A stretch of 64,000 nucleotides of DNA from Aureimonas flava (GCF_003583935.1 NZ_QYRN01000006.1:1-64000); one strand, 5' to 3'. Positions 38,615 through 47,964 are shown, counted from the stretch's first letter. Numbers and translations are program-made. The notes: generated by a model from the sequence alone, not told the origin.

Positions 38615-38673
38615 GATAGGCCAGACCGGGCGCGATCCGCAGCGGATCGGCCGGGAACGGGAAGGGCGAGACG

Positions 38674-38976
38674 ATGATCGTCGTTGCGGGAAGCTTGAGA
38701 CTGACGCCCGAAGGGCTTGCCGCCGTGCGCGACGTGGCGCGCGCCACCGTGACGGCCACCAGCGCCGAGACCGGCTGCATCGTCTACACGTTCGCCGAGG
38801 ATCTGCGCGAGCCCGGCCTCATCCGCATCTACGAGGAATGGGAGAGCCGCGAGACGCTCGACGCGCACGGGCGGGCGCCGCACATGACCGTGTGGCGCGA
38901 CGCGCTGAAGACCGTCGAGGTCAAGGGTCTGGAGCTCAAGCTGATCGAGACCGCCTCGGTCGAGCCCTTCGCCTGA
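38674..38976 (+). CDS. Antibiotic biosynthesis monooxygenase (ABM) domain protein
   Basis: A 100-residue ferredoxin-like fold protein. Typical ABM features are [14 protein letters not shown], the [12 protein letters not shown] strand, [19 protein letters not shown] and the final acidic [11 protein letters not shown] strand. Family members are dimeric monooxygenases or quinone-interacting proteins such as YgiN; the substrate is unknown. GGAAGGGCGAG precedes the ATG. trmD begins 16 bp downstream, so both are probably on one transcript. Confidence 0.85.
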   Translation: MIVVAGSLRLTPEGLAAVRDVARATVTATSAETGCIVYTFAEDLREPGLIRIYEEWESRETLDAHGRAPHMTVWRDALKTVEVKGLELKLIETASVEPFA

Positions 38977-38992
38977 CGGGACGCTCGCCGCG

Positions 38993-39694
38993 ATGCCGTT
39001 CCGCGCCAGCGTCCTAACGCTCTACCCCGAGATGTTCCCCGGCCCGCTCGGCGCCTCGCTCGCCGGACGGGCGCTGGAGCGCGGCGACTGGAGCCTCGAA
39101 GCGCGCCAGATCCGCGACCACGGGATCGGTCGCCATCGCGCCGTGGACGACACGCCGGCGGGCGGCTCGCCCGGCATGGTGCTGCGGCCCGATGTCCTCG
39201 CCGGGGCGATCGACGCCGCGGTCCGGCCGGACGACGAGCGACCGCGCCTCCTGATGAGCCCGCGCGGGCGGACGCTCGACCAGGGGCGGGTGCGCGAGAT
39301 CGCCGAGGGGCCGGGCGTCCTGATCGTGTGCGGCCGGTTCGAGGGGGTGGACGAGCGGGTGATCGAGGCGCGGGACCTCGAGGAGGTCTCGATCGGCGAC
39401 TACATCCTGTCGGGTGGCGAGATGGCGGCGTTGGTGCTGCTGGACGCCGTCGTGCGTCTCCTGCCGGGGGTGATGGGCAATGCCCGGTCCGGGCATGCGG
39501 AAAGCTTCGAGAACGGGCTCCTGGAGCACCCGCACTACACGCGCCCCGCCGTATGGGAAGGGCGGGAGGTTCCCCCCGTCCTCCTGTCGGGCCACCACGG
39601 GGCTGTGGAGGCCTGGCGCCGCGAGGCCGCCGAGCAGTTCACCGCGCGGCGGCGGCCCGACCTCTGGGCGAAGGCGCGCGGGGACCGATCCTGA
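38993..39694 (+). CDS. trmD: tRNA (guanine-N1)-methyltransferase TrmD
   Basis: Makes m1G37 in tRNAs, an essential frameshift-preventing modification. The 233-residue SPOUT protein has the N-terminal [13 protein letters not shown] and [18 protein letters not shown]. The knot region is [14 protein letters not shown] with [14 protein letters not shown], and the C-terminal [21 protein letters not shown] segment is canonical. Normally trmD lies with rpsP, rimM and rplS; none of these is present here, which is unusual. Confidence 0.93.
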   Translation: MPFRASVLTLYPEMFPGPLGASLAGRALERGDWSLEARQIRDHGIGRHRAVDDTPAGGSPGMVLRPDVLAGAIDAAVRPDDERPRLLMSPRGRTLDQGRVREIAEGPGVLIVCGRFEGVDERVIEARDLEEVSIGDYILSGGEMAALVLLDAVVRLLPGVMGNARSGHAESFENGLLEHPHYTRPAVWEGREVPPVLLSGHHGAVEAWRREAAEQFTARRRPDLWAKARGDRS

Positions 39695-39784
39695 CCAAGA
39701 GTTCAGGCGACAGCCCCCGCGGGAGGCGCTAGGGTGGCGGCGGTGGGCCCTTGGTCCGCCGGATCGGCTCCCGTCTCCCGCCCA

Positions 39785-39836
39785 GGGCGCATCGTTCTGC
39801 GCCGAAGCGATTCCGCTTCGCTTGGAATTGCTCTAG
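39785..39836. repeat. Candidate dispersed palindromic intergenic element
   Basis: Two adjacent hairpins, GGCGCA-TCGTTC-TGCGCC (39786-39803) and GAAGCG-ATTC-CGCTTC (39804-39819), are followed by CTTGGAATTGCTCT. This resembles short palindromic intergenic repeats that recur in Rhizobiales genomes, typically ending in an AGAGCAATTCC-like sequence. Only one copy was noticed here, so the call rests on resemblance. The rest of the 178-bp gap has no other obvious feature. Confidence 0.4.
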
Positions 39837-39872
39837 AAGGGGTACGGAACGCATAAGCGAAAGGGTCCTCGG

Positions 39873-40034
39873 ATGACGGGATCGCTCGAAGTCGCCGCTC
39901 TGATACGGCGCGCGGCGGCCAAGGCCTATGTGGAGTGCCCGGACGTGCTGCGCCCGGCGCGCGGCCTGGCCGTGGGGCTGGCGCTCTCGGCCATCCTCTG
40001 GCTCGTCGTCTTCAACCTCGCGATGCTGTTCTGA
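39873..40034 (+). CDS. Small single-helix membrane protein (53 aa)
   Basis: A 53-residue protein with an amphipathic, basic N-terminus (LEVAALIRRAAAKAYVECPD) and a C-terminal membrane helix (LAVGLALSAILWLVVFNLAML). AAAGGG is located 8 nt before the ATG. No family recognised. It ends 7 bp before the end of the convergent cysNC gene. Confidence 0.55.
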   Translation: MTGSLEVAALIRRAAAKAYVECPDVLRPARGLAVGLALSAILWLVVFNLAMLF

Positions 40035-40041
40035 CGACGTC

Positions 40042-41727
40042 TCACGCGTCCGAGGGATCGAGAAACCCCGCTCGGCCGAGATAGTCGACCACGTCGCCGG
40101 CAAGCTCCTCGGCGGACCGGCGGTCGGTCTCCAGATGCAGTTCCGGCGCTTCCGGCGGCTCGTAGGGGCTGTCGATGCCGGTGAAGTTCGGGATGCGGCC
40201 CGCCCGCGCCTGCGCATAGAGTCCCTTCGGGTCTCGCGCCTCGGCGATGCCGAGCGGCGCATCCACGAACACCTCGACGAACTCTCCCTCCGCCAGAAGG
40301 TCCCGCGCCAGTCGCCGCTCGGCCCGGAAGGGCGAGATGAACGAGGCGAGCGTGATGAGGCCGGCATCCACCATGAGCTTGGCGGTCTCCGCCACGCGCC
40401 GGATGTTTTCGACGCGATCCTGCGCGGTGAAGCCGAGGTCGCGGTTGAGCCCGTGGCGGACGTTGTCGCCGTCCAGGAGATAGGTGTGGTGGCCGAGCGC
40501 GAAGAGCCGCTTCTCCACCAGGTTGGCGATCGTGGACTTGCCGGCGCCCGACAGGCCGGTGAACCAGAGAAGCGCCGGGCGCTGCGCCTTGGCGGCGGCG
40601 CGCGCGGCCTTGGTCACGTCCACGGCCTGGCGGTGGATGTTGGCCGCCCGACGAAGCGCGAAGTCGATCCGCCCCGCCGCCACCGTCCGGCCGGACGACG
40701 GATCGCAGAGCACGAAGGTGCCGAGCGCGCGGTTGCGGTCGAACGGCTCGAACGCCACCGGCGCGGCGAGCGACAGGTTGACTCGGCCGCCGTCGCCCGC
40801 CCCGAGCGTGTCGGCCGCGAGCGGCGCGGCGCTGGCAGTGTCGATGCGGTGCTTGATGCGCGTGACGCTGGCCGGGACCTCCCGCGCGCCGACCCGCAGG
40901 CGGTAGGCGCGCCCCGGTAGCAACGGCTCGTCGTCCAGCCAGAGGAGCCGGGCGGCGAACTGGTCGCAGGTTTCCGGGCGGTCGCCGGCCGCCGCCAGGA
41001 TATCGCCGGGGGCCGCGCCGACATCGCCGTCGAGGTGCAGCGCGATCGTCTCGCCAGCCACGGCCTCCATGCGCTCGACCCCTGCGACCGCAAGCGCGGC
41101 GACCCGCGCGCCGCGCCCCGAGCCGGCCGCCACCACGGCGTCGCCCGGCCGCACGAGGCCCGACACAACCGTACCCCGGAGGAGCGGACCGTCCGACGGC
41201 GCATCCACCGTCATGCGGAAGGGCTGGTCGGTGGCGCGAGTGAATGCGGCGGGCAGGCCGCGCAGGTGCTCGAGCAGCAGCGCGGGCACGCTCGCGCCGC
41301 CTTCGCCGCGCTCGGCGGGTAGCGGAACCGCGAGGAAAGACTGGACGTCCAGCGGCGACACGGCGCGGGCGACGTCTGCGGCAAGACCGTCGACGTGCCC
41401 GGCTTCCCCCGCCGCGTCCGCCTCGATCATCAGCACCAGATGGCGCAGGCCCATCAGGCGGGCCAGGGCCAGGTCCTGCACGAGGGGCCGGTCGATCTCC
41501 GCTCGGGAGCCCGCGAAGACTAGGGCGACGTCGCAGCGCGCGGCCGCCCGGACCATCTCGCGGTGGTCCTCGCCCCCGCGCAGGTCGATCGGCACGAAGC
41601 GTCGCGCGCCGTCTGCCGCGTCGGATGCCGCCACCAGCCGCGACAGGAGCGCCGATCCTCGCGCGCTCGCACGACCGCAGGCGAGGAGGCGGAGCGTCTC
41701 GGGTGCGTCGGGTTCGGGGCGGGACAT
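40042..41727 (-). CDS. cysC: CysN-CysC fusion with a degenerate GTPase domain (adenylylsulfate kinase active domain)
   Basis: A 561-residue protein. Residues 383-561 are a complete adenylylsulfate kinase: P-loop GLSGAGKST (391-399), [27 protein letters not shown], and the [12 protein letters not shown] loop, so it should make PAPS from APS. Residues 1-380 align with CysN, the GTPase subunit of sulfate adenylyltransferase, but the GTP motifs are gone: the P-loop is GRASARGSA (18-26), the DTPG switch is DLRGGEDH, and NKMD is replaced by MIEAD. Domains 2 and 3 of CysN are well kept. No cysD is adjacent. AAGGAG precedes the ATG. cysQ lies 31 bp upstream on the same strand. Confidence 0.85.
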   Translation of the reverse strand: MSRPEPDAPETLRLLACGRASARGSALLSRLVAASDAADGARRFVPIDLRGGEDHREMVRAAARCDVALVFAGSRAEIDRPLVQDLALARLMGLRHLVLMIEADAAGEAGHVDGLAADVARAVSPLDVQSFLAVPLPAERGEGGASVPALLLEHLRGLPAAFTRATDQPFRMTVDAPSDGPLLRGTVVSGLVRPGDAVVAAGSGRGARVAALAVAGVERMEAVAGETIALHLDGDVGAAPGDILAAAGDRPETCDQFAARLLWLDDEPLLPGRAYRLRVGAREVPASVTRIKHRIDTASAAPLAADTLGAGDGGRVNLSLAAPVAFEPFDRNRALGTFVLCDPSSGRTVAAGRIDFALRRAANIHRQAVDVTKAARAAAKAQRPALLWFTGLSGAGKSTIANLVEKRLFALGHHTYLLDGDNVRHGLNRDLGFTAQDRVENIRRVAETAKLMVDAGLITLASFISPFRAERRLARDLLAEGEFVEVFVDAPLGIAEARDPKGLYAQARAGRIPNFTGIDSPYEPPEAPELHLETDRRSAEELAGDVVDYLGRAGFLDPSDA

Positions 41728-41758
41728 GGTTCCGGTCTCCTTGGCGGCCGCCACGGGA

Positions 41759-42619
41759 TTACGAAGCGCCCGCCGGCCTGTCCATGGGAACCCGGTGCAG
41801 GAGGTCGGGGTCGCCGAAGGCCAGGAAGTGCGGATTGGCGAAGTCGGCCTCGTCGTCGCGCGCACGCTTGCCGTAGCGGAGCGGCCGGCCGTCGCAGGTC
41901 GTCACCCGCCCGCCGGCCGCGCGCAGCACCGCGTCTCCGGCCGCCGTGTCCCATTCCATCGTGCGCCCGAAGCGGGGGTAGAGGTCGGCTTCGCCCGCCG
42001 CCAGCAGGCAGAACTTCAGCGACGAGCCGCAGGCCGCGAAGCCGCCCACGGGAAGCTCGCGGAGGAAGCGCTCGGTTTCCGGCGAGCCGTGGCTGCGCGA
42101 TCCGACCACCGTCAGGGCGGGGGGCGCGCGGCGCACGGCGATCGCCCGGCGCGGCGCGTCCGCGTCGCGGCGCCAGGCACCCGACGGTCCTCCCGCGAAC
42201 AGCCGCCCGGTTGCCGGCGCCAGGACCACGCCGAGCACCGGCACGCCGTCCTCCACCAGAGCGATGTTGACGGTGAACTCGCCGTTGCCGCCGATGAACT
42301 CGCGCGTCCCGTCCAGCGGATCGACCAGGAAGAAGCGGGCGCAGGCCGCCGGTACGCGCCCCGCCGCAGCCTCTTCCTCCGCCACCACGGGGATCGCGGG
42401 CGCGATGCGGCGCAGCCCCGCCAGGATCACCGCCTCGGCCTCGCAGTCCGCCAGCGTCACCGGCGAGCCGTCCCCTTTCCGCGAGACGGCGACGTCCGGC
42501 CGGTAATGCGCCATCACGCGGGCACCGGCCTCGAGCGCCAGATCGGCGAGGGGATCGACCAGGGCGGCGAGGTCGAGCGGGGGCAACGCGGCGGAAGCGG
42601 GGGCAGGGGCGAGGGTCAT
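41759..42619 (-). CDS. cysQ: 3'(2'),5'-bisphosphate nucleotidase CysQ
   Basis: Inositol-monophosphatase-family enzyme, 286 residues, that hydrolyses PAP (and PAPS) left after sulfotransfer. The metal-binding motifs are [32 protein letters not shown] and the C-terminal [16 protein letters not shown], the last being the family signature. It lies upstream of cysNC in the same direction, with 31 bp between, so both likely form one PAPS-metabolism transcript. Confidence 0.92.
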   Translation of the reverse strand: MTLAPAPASAALPPLDLAALVDPLADLALEAGARVMAHYRPDVAVSRKGDGSPVTLADCEAEAVILAGLRRIAPAIPVVAEEEAAAGRVPAACARFFLVDPLDGTREFIGGNGEFTVNIALVEDGVPVLGVVLAPATGRLFAGGPSGAWRRDADAPRRAIAVRRAPPALTVVGSRSHGSPETERFLRELPVGGFAACGSSLKFCLLAAGEADLYPRFGRTMEWDTAAGDAVLRAAGGRVTTCDGRPLRYGKRARDDEADFANPHFLAFGDPDLLHRVPMDRPAGAS

Positions 42620-42686
42620 CCGCCTGTCCTGGCACGAAGCGCCGCCCGGCGGAAGCGCGGGCGTGCGCGGAGCGGCCCCCCAAACG

Positions 42687-42712
42687 AAAAGGGAGGGCCC
42701 AAAGACCCTCCC
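42687..42712 (-). terminator. Rho-independent terminator of exoY
   Basis: Read on the minus strand, GGGAGGG (42712-42706) pairs with CCCTCCC (42697-42691), with loop TCTTTGGG, followed directly by TTTTCGTTT. It lies 28 nt after the exoY stop and separates exoY from cysQ. Confidence 0.88.
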
Positions 42713-42740
42713 GCAAACCGTCCACCGGAGCGGCGTGCCC

Positions 42741-43433
42741 TCAGCAGCTTCCCTCCCGGTTCATGACGACCTTGATCGTCTTGAACAGGATCTGGACGTC
42801 GAGCCAGAGCGACCAGTGGCGGACGTAGTAGGTGTCGAATTTGACGCGAGACGCGTAGCTCGTGTTGGAGCGGCCGTTGACCTGCCACATGCCGGTGACG
42901 CCCGGACGGGTGCGCTTGTAGGCCTCGAAGCGGTGCGTGTAGCGATGCACCTCCTCGTCCACGATCGGGCGCGGTCCGATGAGGCTCATCTCGCCGCGAA
43001 GGACGTTGAAGAGCTGCGGCAGCTCGTCGAGGCTGGTCTCGCGCAGGAAGCGGCCGAGGCGGGTCACGCGCGGGTCGTTGCGCAGCTTCTGCGTCGCTTC
43101 CCACTCGGCGCTGGCGGCCGGGTCGCTCTGCAGCAGGCGCTGGAGCAGTTCGGCCGAGTTCGTCGCCATGGAGCGGAACTTGTAGCAGCGGAAGTGGCGC
43201 CCATCGAAGCCGACGCGCTTGTGGCCGAAGAAGACCGGACCCGGGTCGCTGATCTTCATGGCCGCGATGATGAGCAGCATCAGCGGGCTGAGCACGAGCA
43301 GCGCGCCGAGCGTCAGCGTGACGTCGACCGCCCGCTTCAGCGAGCCGCCGACCGGGCGGGAGAGGTCGACCTCGGCGGGTCGGGAGGCGACGTTGCTTTT
43401 GGTGCCGGCCGCCAAACTGGTGATCTTTGCCAT
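42741..43433 (-). CDS. exoY: ExoY-type undecaprenyl-phosphate sugar phosphotransferase
   Basis: Polyprenyl-glycosylphosphotransferase of 230 residues that would start exopolysaccharide repeat units, typically by transferring galactose-1-phosphate to undecaprenyl phosphate. There is one N-terminal membrane helix (about 35-58), then the catalytic core [48 protein letters not shown] and [11 protein letters not shown]. Length matches Sinorhizobium ExoY. The start at 43433 was chosen on family length. A strong terminator follows, and a 336-bp gap precedes it. Confidence 0.88.
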   Translation of the reverse strand: MAKITSLAAGTKSNVASRPAEVDLSRPVGGSLKRAVDVTLTLGALLVLSPLMLLIIAAMKISDPGPVFFGHKRVGFDGRHFRCYKFRSMATNSAELLQRLLQSDPAASAEWEATQKLRNDPRVTRLGRFLRETSLDELPQLFNVLRGEMSLIGPRPIVDEEVHRYTHRFEAYKRTRPGVTGMWQVNGRSNTSYASRVKFDTYYVRHWSLWLDVQILFKTIKVVMNREGSC

Positions 43434-43769
43434 GGCAATCCCGTCGAGTTCTTTAAAGAACGGTAAGGATCCTATAGAGGAGTTGATGCATCCGGGCAAC
43501 GATTTGTTTCGCACTTGCACAGAAGGGGCCCGCCGCACCGGCGCATTTTCGCGGGGCGTAACCTCGCCTCGGCGAGATTTCCTTTACCCGCTCAGCGCGT
43601 TGCGATCCGTCGAATTGGCCGCAAATCGGGGCGGTAAATCGTTATGAACGGCTTTTAACGAAGCGTGAGGTGCGGATCGACGCTGACGCGCGGCGTGTGC
43701 CGATCGTCCGCCAGCGGACGGGTCCGATCATATTGCACTGCAAAAATCGGGGGCCGTTTCGCGCCCCGG
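43434..43769. promoter_or_regulatory. 336-bp intergenic region upstream of exoY
   Basis: No gene is visible in either strand. It is more AT-rich than its surroundings, especially near exoY (TTGTTTCGC and TCTTTAAAG-like stretches) and around 43630-43660. A short hairpin CTCGCC-TC-GGCGAG at 43563?-43576 spans 43563-43576 followed by TTTCCTTT on the plus strand. It probably carries the exoY promoter; no specific operator could be identified. Confidence 0.35.
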
Positions 43770-44651
43770 TCAGCCGAACCGGTCGCGTTCCGCTTCCACC
43801 AGTTCGGCTATGAAGCGCGCCACGGCCTGGACGCGCGCTAGGCCGCGGGCGCTCTCGTGATAGACCAGCCAGTATTCGCGGCGGATCTCCCGGTCCGGCA
43901 GGACCCGTTCGAGGTCCGTGCGGCCGGCGGCGGCGAAGGCGTGCAGGATGCCGATGCCGAGGCCCGCCGCCACCGCCTCCGTCTGGCCGAGCGCGGAGGA
44001 GATTTCCAGGCGACTCTGCCAGCCGGGGGCGAACTCGGCGGCATATTGCAGGGAGGGGCTGTAGAGGAGGTCGTCCACGTAGCCGATCAGCGCATGGGCG
44101 GCGAGGTCCTCGACGCCGCGCGGACGGCCGGCCCGGTCGAGATAGGCGGTCGCGGCGTAGGCGCGCAGGCTGTAGGACACGAGACGCCGGGCGACGAGCC
44201 GACCCTGGTCGGGCCGCTCCACGGTGATCGCGATGTCGGCCTCGCGCCGCGACAGCGAGAAGGCGCGCGGGACCGGCACGAGCTGCAGCACCAGCGCGGG
44301 ATGGCGCTCCATCAGGCCCTTGAGGCGCGGCGCCAGGAAGGCGGTGCCGAACCCGTCCGGCGCGCCGATCCGCACCGTGCCCGACAGAGCGAGGTCGGTT
44401 CCCCCGACGAGGGCGCGGGCGCTCTGGGCTTCGGTCTCCATGCGCTCAGCCGCGGGGAGGAAGGCCTCGCCCTCGCCGGTCAGCGCGCAGCCGCCCGGTC
44501 GGCGCTCGAAGAGGCGGGCGCCGAGCGCGGCCTCGAGGGCGTCGAGCCGGCGACCCACGGTCGCGTGGTTGACGCCGAGCCGGCGCGAGGCGGCGAGGAT
44601 CTGCCCCGCCCGCGCCACGGCCAGGAACACCCGCACATCGTCCCAGTTCAT
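43770..44651 (-). CDS. LysR family transcriptional regulator
   Basis: A 293-residue regulator. The winged helix-turn-helix is at about residues 1-60 (NWDDVRVFLAVARAGQILAASRRLGVNHATVGRRLDALEAALG), followed by a LysR substrate-binding domain. The ASRRLGVNHATVGRRL helix-turn-helix is the type seen in GcvA/PtxR-like members. It diverges from mmsA with 109 bp between, which suggests that it controls mmsA. The ATG at 44651 is used; a GTG two codons upstream is possible. Confidence 0.9.
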   Translation of the reverse strand: MNWDDVRVFLAVARAGQILAASRRLGVNHATVGRRLDALEAALGARLFERRPGGCALTGEGEAFLPAAERMETEAQSARALVGGTDLALSGTVRIGAPDGFGTAFLAPRLKGLMERHPALVLQLVPVPRAFSLSRREADIAITVERPDQGRLVARRLVSYSLRAYAATAYLDRAGRPRGVEDLAAHALIGYVDDLLYSPSLQYAAEFAPGWQSRLEISSALGQTEAVAAGLGIGILHAFAAAGRTDLERVLPDREIRREYWLVYHESARGLARVQAVARFIAELVEAERDRFG

Positions 44652-44760
44652 GCCCACCGCTCCGCAAGACTACGATTCACGCACAATGGATGCACGATCG
44701 GGGCTCTTGCGTTCAAGCCGGCCGAGGCGCCACAACGGCGGAAACACAGGGAGAGACGGC

Positions 44761-46257
44761 ATGAACGAGATCGGTCACTTCATCGACGGCGCGCGGGTCG
44801 CAGGCACGAGCGGGCGCTTCGCCGACGTCTTCAACCCGGCGACCGGGCAGGCCACGGCGCGTCTGGCGCTGGCGGGCCGCGACGAGCTGCAGCGCGCCGT
44901 GGACGCCGCCCGCGCCGCCCAGCCGAAATGGGCCGCCACCAATCCGCAGCGCCGCGCCCGCGTCTTCATCCGCTTCGTGGAGCTTCTCAACGCCCACATG
45001 CAGGAACTGGCCGAGCTCCTCTCCTCCGAGCACGGCAAGACGGTGGAGGACTCCAAGGGCGACATCGTGCGCGGGCTCGAGGTCTGCGAGTTCGTGATCG
45101 GCATTCCGCACCTGATGAAGGGCGAGTTCACGGAAGGGGCGGGCCCCGGCATCGACATGTACTCGATCCGCCAGCCGGTCGGCATCGGCGCGGGCATCAC
45201 GCCGTTCAACTTCCCCGCCATGATCCCGATGTGGATGTTCGCGCCGGCCGTGGCCTGCGGCAACGCCTTCATCCTGAAGCCGTCCGAGCGCGACCCCTCC
45301 GTACCGATGCGCCTGGCCGAGCTGATGATGGAGGCGGGGCTGCCCAAGGGCATCCTGCAGGTGGTCAACGGCGACAAGGACGCGGTGGACGCGGTCCTGG
45401 AGCATCCCGAGATCGGCGCGATCTCCTTCGTCGGCTCCACGCCGATCGCGGCGCACGTCTATGCGGAGGCGACCAAGCGCGGCAAGCGCGCCCACACGTT
45501 CGGCGGCGCCAAGAACCACATGATCATCATGCCGGACGCCGACCTCGACATGGCGGCGGACGCGCTGATCGGCGCGGGCTACGGTTCGGCCGGCGAGCGC
45601 TGCATGGCGATCTCGGTCGCCGTGCCGGTGGGCGAGGCGACGGCCGACGCCCTGGTCCAGAAGCTGATCCCCAAGGTCGAGGCGCTCAAGATCGGGCCCT
45701 ACACCGACACGGGCGCCGACTACGGCCCGGTGATCACCAAGGCGTCGCAGGAGAAGATCCTCGGCCTGGTGGAGACCGGCGTGCGCGAGGGCGCCAAGCT
45801 CGTGGTGGACGGGCGCGACTTCCGCATGCAGGGCTACGAGGACGGTTTCTTCGTCGGCTCCTGCCTGTTCGACAACGTCACCCCCGACATGGAGATCTAC
45901 AAGGCCGAGATCTTCGGTCCGGTGCTCTCCGTGGTGCGCGCCAAGGACTACGAGGAGGCGCTGTCGCTGCCGACCCAGCACGAATACGGCAACGGCGTCG
46001 CGATCTACACGCGCGACGGCGACGCCGCCCGCGACTTCGCCTCGCGCGTGCCGATCGGCATGATCGGCATCAACGTCCCGATTCCGACGCCGCTCGCCTA
46101 CCACTCCTTCGGCGGCTGGAAGCGCTCCTCCTTCGGCGACCTCAACCAGCACGGGCCGGACTCGATCAAGTTCTGGACCCGCACCAAGACGGTGACCAGC
46201 CGCTGGCCGTCCGGCATCAAGTCGGGCGCCGAGTTCTCGATGCCGGTGATGCGCTGA
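44761..46257 (+). CDS. mmsA: Methylmalonate-semialdehyde dehydrogenase (CoA-acylating)
   Basis: Aldehyde dehydrogenase of 498 residues oxidising methylmalonate semialdehyde (or malonate semialdehyde) to propionyl- or acetyl-CoA in valine and inositol breakdown. It has the cofactor motif ITPFNFPAMIPMWM, typical of MmsA, the glycine loop FVGSTPIAAHVY, and the catalytic Cys281 in GSAGERCMAIS. The C-terminal FSMPVMR is typical of the family. GGGAGAG precedes the ATG. A terminator follows at 46306-46343. Confidence 0.95.
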   Translation: MNEIGHFIDGARVAGTSGRFADVFNPATGQATARLALAGRDELQRAVDAARAAQPKWAATNPQRRARVFIRFVELLNAHMQELAELLSSEHGKTVEDSKGDIVRGLEVCEFVIGIPHLMKGEFTEGAGPGIDMYSIRQPVGIGAGITPFNFPAMIPMWMFAPAVACGNAFILKPSERDPSVPMRLAELMMEAGLPKGILQVVNGDKDAVDAVLEHPEIGAISFVGSTPIAAHVYAEATKRGKRAHTFGGAKNHMIIMPDADLDMAADALIGAGYGSAGERCMAISVAVPVGEATADALVQKLIPKVEALKIGPYTDTGADYGPVITKASQEKILGLVETGVREGAKLVVDGRDFRMQGYEDGFFVGSCLFDNVTPDMEIYKAEIFGPVLSVVRAKDYEEALSLPTQHEYGNGVAIYTRDGDAARDFASRVPIGMIGINVPIPTPLAYHSFGGWKRSSFGDLNQHGPDSIKFWTRTKTVTSRWPSGIKSGAEFSMPVMR

Positions 46258-46305
46258 GGCGAACGGGCGGCGGGACGCCTCGCCTCCCGCACCGAACAAT
46301 GCCAG

Positions 46306-46343
46306 AAGGGTCGGCGGTCGCTCCGCCGGCCCTTTCCTCGTTT
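46306..46343 (+). terminator. Rho-independent terminator of mmsA
   Basis: AAGGGTCGGCGG (46306-46317) pairs with CCGCCGGCCCTT (46323-46334, one G-U) around the loop TCGCT, followed by TCCTCGTTT. It sits 49 bp after the mmsA stop and 15 bp before the next start. Confidence 0.8.
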
Positions 46344-46357
46344 GGCGACCCGGCCCG

Positions 46358-47284
46358 ATGTTCTCCATCCTCCTGTTCTCGCTCGCCCCGGTGTTCTTCG
46401 TGATCGGCCTGGGATTCGCGGCCGGCCGCCGAGGCTGGGTGGATGCTGGCGCCACCGGCATGCTGGGCGCCTTCGTCGCCCAGTTCGCCTTGCCCATCGC
46501 CCTGTTCCTGGCCATCGTCACCGCGCCGCGCGCGCTGCTGGTCGCCGAGCTGCGGCCCACCACCGCCTATGCGGTGACCTTTCTGGTGCTGCTCGGGCTC
46601 ACCCTCGCCTTCGCGCGGCGCTGGCGCCTGCCGGCGGTCACGACGGCCCTCTACGTGCAGACCGTCGGCATGCCCAATCTGGGCGGCATCGGCCTCGGCC
46701 TGTTCCAGTCGCTCGAGGGGCCAGGGTCGGAGGTGACGCTCGCGGTGGCCAATCTCGTCGGCACGCTCACCGTCACGCTCTACTGCTTCATGCGGTTGGA
46801 GATGCAGGGCGGCGGCCATCCGGCGCGCGCCTTCGGCGCCGCCCTGGTGAAGCCGATGACGATCCTGCCCACGCTCGGCTTCCTGATCGCCTTCGCCGGC
46901 CTGCCGTTTCCCGAGATCGGGCTCGCCGTGCTCAAGCCGCTGGCCCAGGCGACGGGCGGCGCCGGCCTGTTCCTGACGGGCGTGATCCTTTCGACGCAGC
47001 GTCTGCGGCTCACGCGCGCCAGCCTTCTGGCGGTGTTTCTGTCCAACATCCTGCGGCCGGCGCTGGCGCTCGCGCTCTGCCTGCTGCTCGCCCTGCCGCC
47101 GGGCGTCGAGGCGCGCATCGTGGTCGCCATGGCGATCCCGGCGGGCTTCGTCGGCACGATCCTGTCGGCGATCTACCGCGAGGGCACGGCGGAATCGGGC
47201 GGCGCGCTGGTCGCCACCACCTTCGCCTCGATCGTCACGCTGCCGCTGTGGATCGCGGTCGGGGTGTGGCTGGCGGGCGCCTGA
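46358..47284 (+). CDS. AEC family transporter
   Basis: Second AEC-type permease of the window, 308 residues with ten predicted helices. It opens with MFSILLFSLAPVFFVIGLG, has the conserved TVGMPNLGGIGLG segment in the first half, and ends with the AMAIPAGFVGTILSAIYREG crossover region. The substrate is unknown. Its location next to mmsA and a shared direction suggest a carboxylate substrate, but a terminator lies between them, so this is weak. Confidence 0.87.
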   Translation: MFSILLFSLAPVFFVIGLGFAAGRRGWVDAGATGMLGAFVAQFALPIALFLAIVTAPRALLVAELRPTTAYAVTFLVLLGLTLAFARRWRLPAVTTALYVQTVGMPNLGGIGLGLFQSLEGPGSEVTLAVANLVGTLTVTLYCFMRLEMQGGGHPARAFGAALVKPMTILPTLGFLIAFAGLPFPEIGLAVLKPLAQATGGAGLFLTGVILSTQRLRLTRASLLAVFLSNILRPALALALCLLLALPPGVEARIVVAMAIPAGFVGTILSAIYREGTAESGGALVATTFASIVTLPLWIAVGVWLAGA

Positions 47285-47300
47285 GGGTCGGGGCCCGGCG

Positions 47301-47942
47301 TCAGCCGGCGTCCGAGCGCAGCACGAGGTCGGCCGGGCGGCTCTTCGCCAGGACGAGGCGCATGTTGGGCAGGTCGTTGCCCTCCATCTGGCGCAGCATG
47401 GTCTCGGGATCGAGCTGGAAGCCCGTCCAGCGTTCGGTGAGCCGGCCGATCAGCACCTCCTCGCTCGCCTCCACCATTACCGTGAGGTCGAAGAGCGGGG
47501 CGAGGTCGCGCCAGCCCGGCTCGTCCAGCAGCAGGTAGTTGCCCTCGGTCAGGACGATGCGCGTCGCCGGCTCCACGATGCGCCCGCCGGCGCGCGCGAT
47601 CTCGATGGAGCGGTCGAACACCGGCACGGCCACCTCGCGGCCGTCGTCGGCGCGCAGGCGCTCCAGCGTGGCGCGGTAACCGTCGAGGTCGAACGTGTGC
47701 GGCGCGCCCTTGCGCGGGCGATGGCCGCGCGCGTTGAGCACCATGTCGTCGTAGTGGAAGCCGTCCATCGGAAACACGTCCGCCACGCCCGGCCGGCGCG
47801 CGTTGAGCCGCTCCTTGAGCTGCTCGGCCGTGGTGGACTTGCCCGAACCCGGCGCGCCCGCGATCGCCACGATCCGCCGGCCGTCGCCGGCCTCGCTCAG
47901 AAGCGCGTTGGCCAGTCCCGCCAGCGTCACCTGCTCGCCCAT
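47301..47942 (-). CDS. P-loop nucleoside/sugar kinase family (uridine kinase-like)
   Basis: A 213-residue P-loop kinase. Walker A is GAPGSGKST (about residues 27-35), the lid and acidic motif VFPMDGFHYDD follows, and LTEGNYLLLDEPGWRDL is the Walker B region. The family includes uridine kinase, pantothenate kinase and the rhizobial fructose kinase FrcK; the exact substrate is unclear. The start at 47942 has GGGGAGGA upstream. It lies 22 bp after cysG and could be the last gene of the nitrate operon. Confidence 0.85.
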   Translation of the reverse strand: MGEQVTLAGLANALLSEAGDGRRIVAIAGAPGSGKSTTAEQLKERLNARRPGVADVFPMDGFHYDDMVLNARGHRPRKGAPHTFDLDGYRATLERLRADDGREVAVPVFDRSIEIARAGGRIVEPATRIVLTEGNYLLLDEPGWRDLAPLFDLTVMVEASEEVLIGRLTERWTGFQLDPETMLRQMEGNDLPNMRLVLAKSRPADLVLRSDAG

Positions 47943-47964
47943 GTCCCGTCCTCCCCGGATGTGG

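Noticed and set aside
40042-41727. cysNC as a pseudogene caused by a frameshift
   Set aside because: The frame is continuous over 561 codons with the downstream kinase fully conserved and a good ribosome site; the loss is restricted to the GTP-binding motifs, which points to divergence rather than decay.
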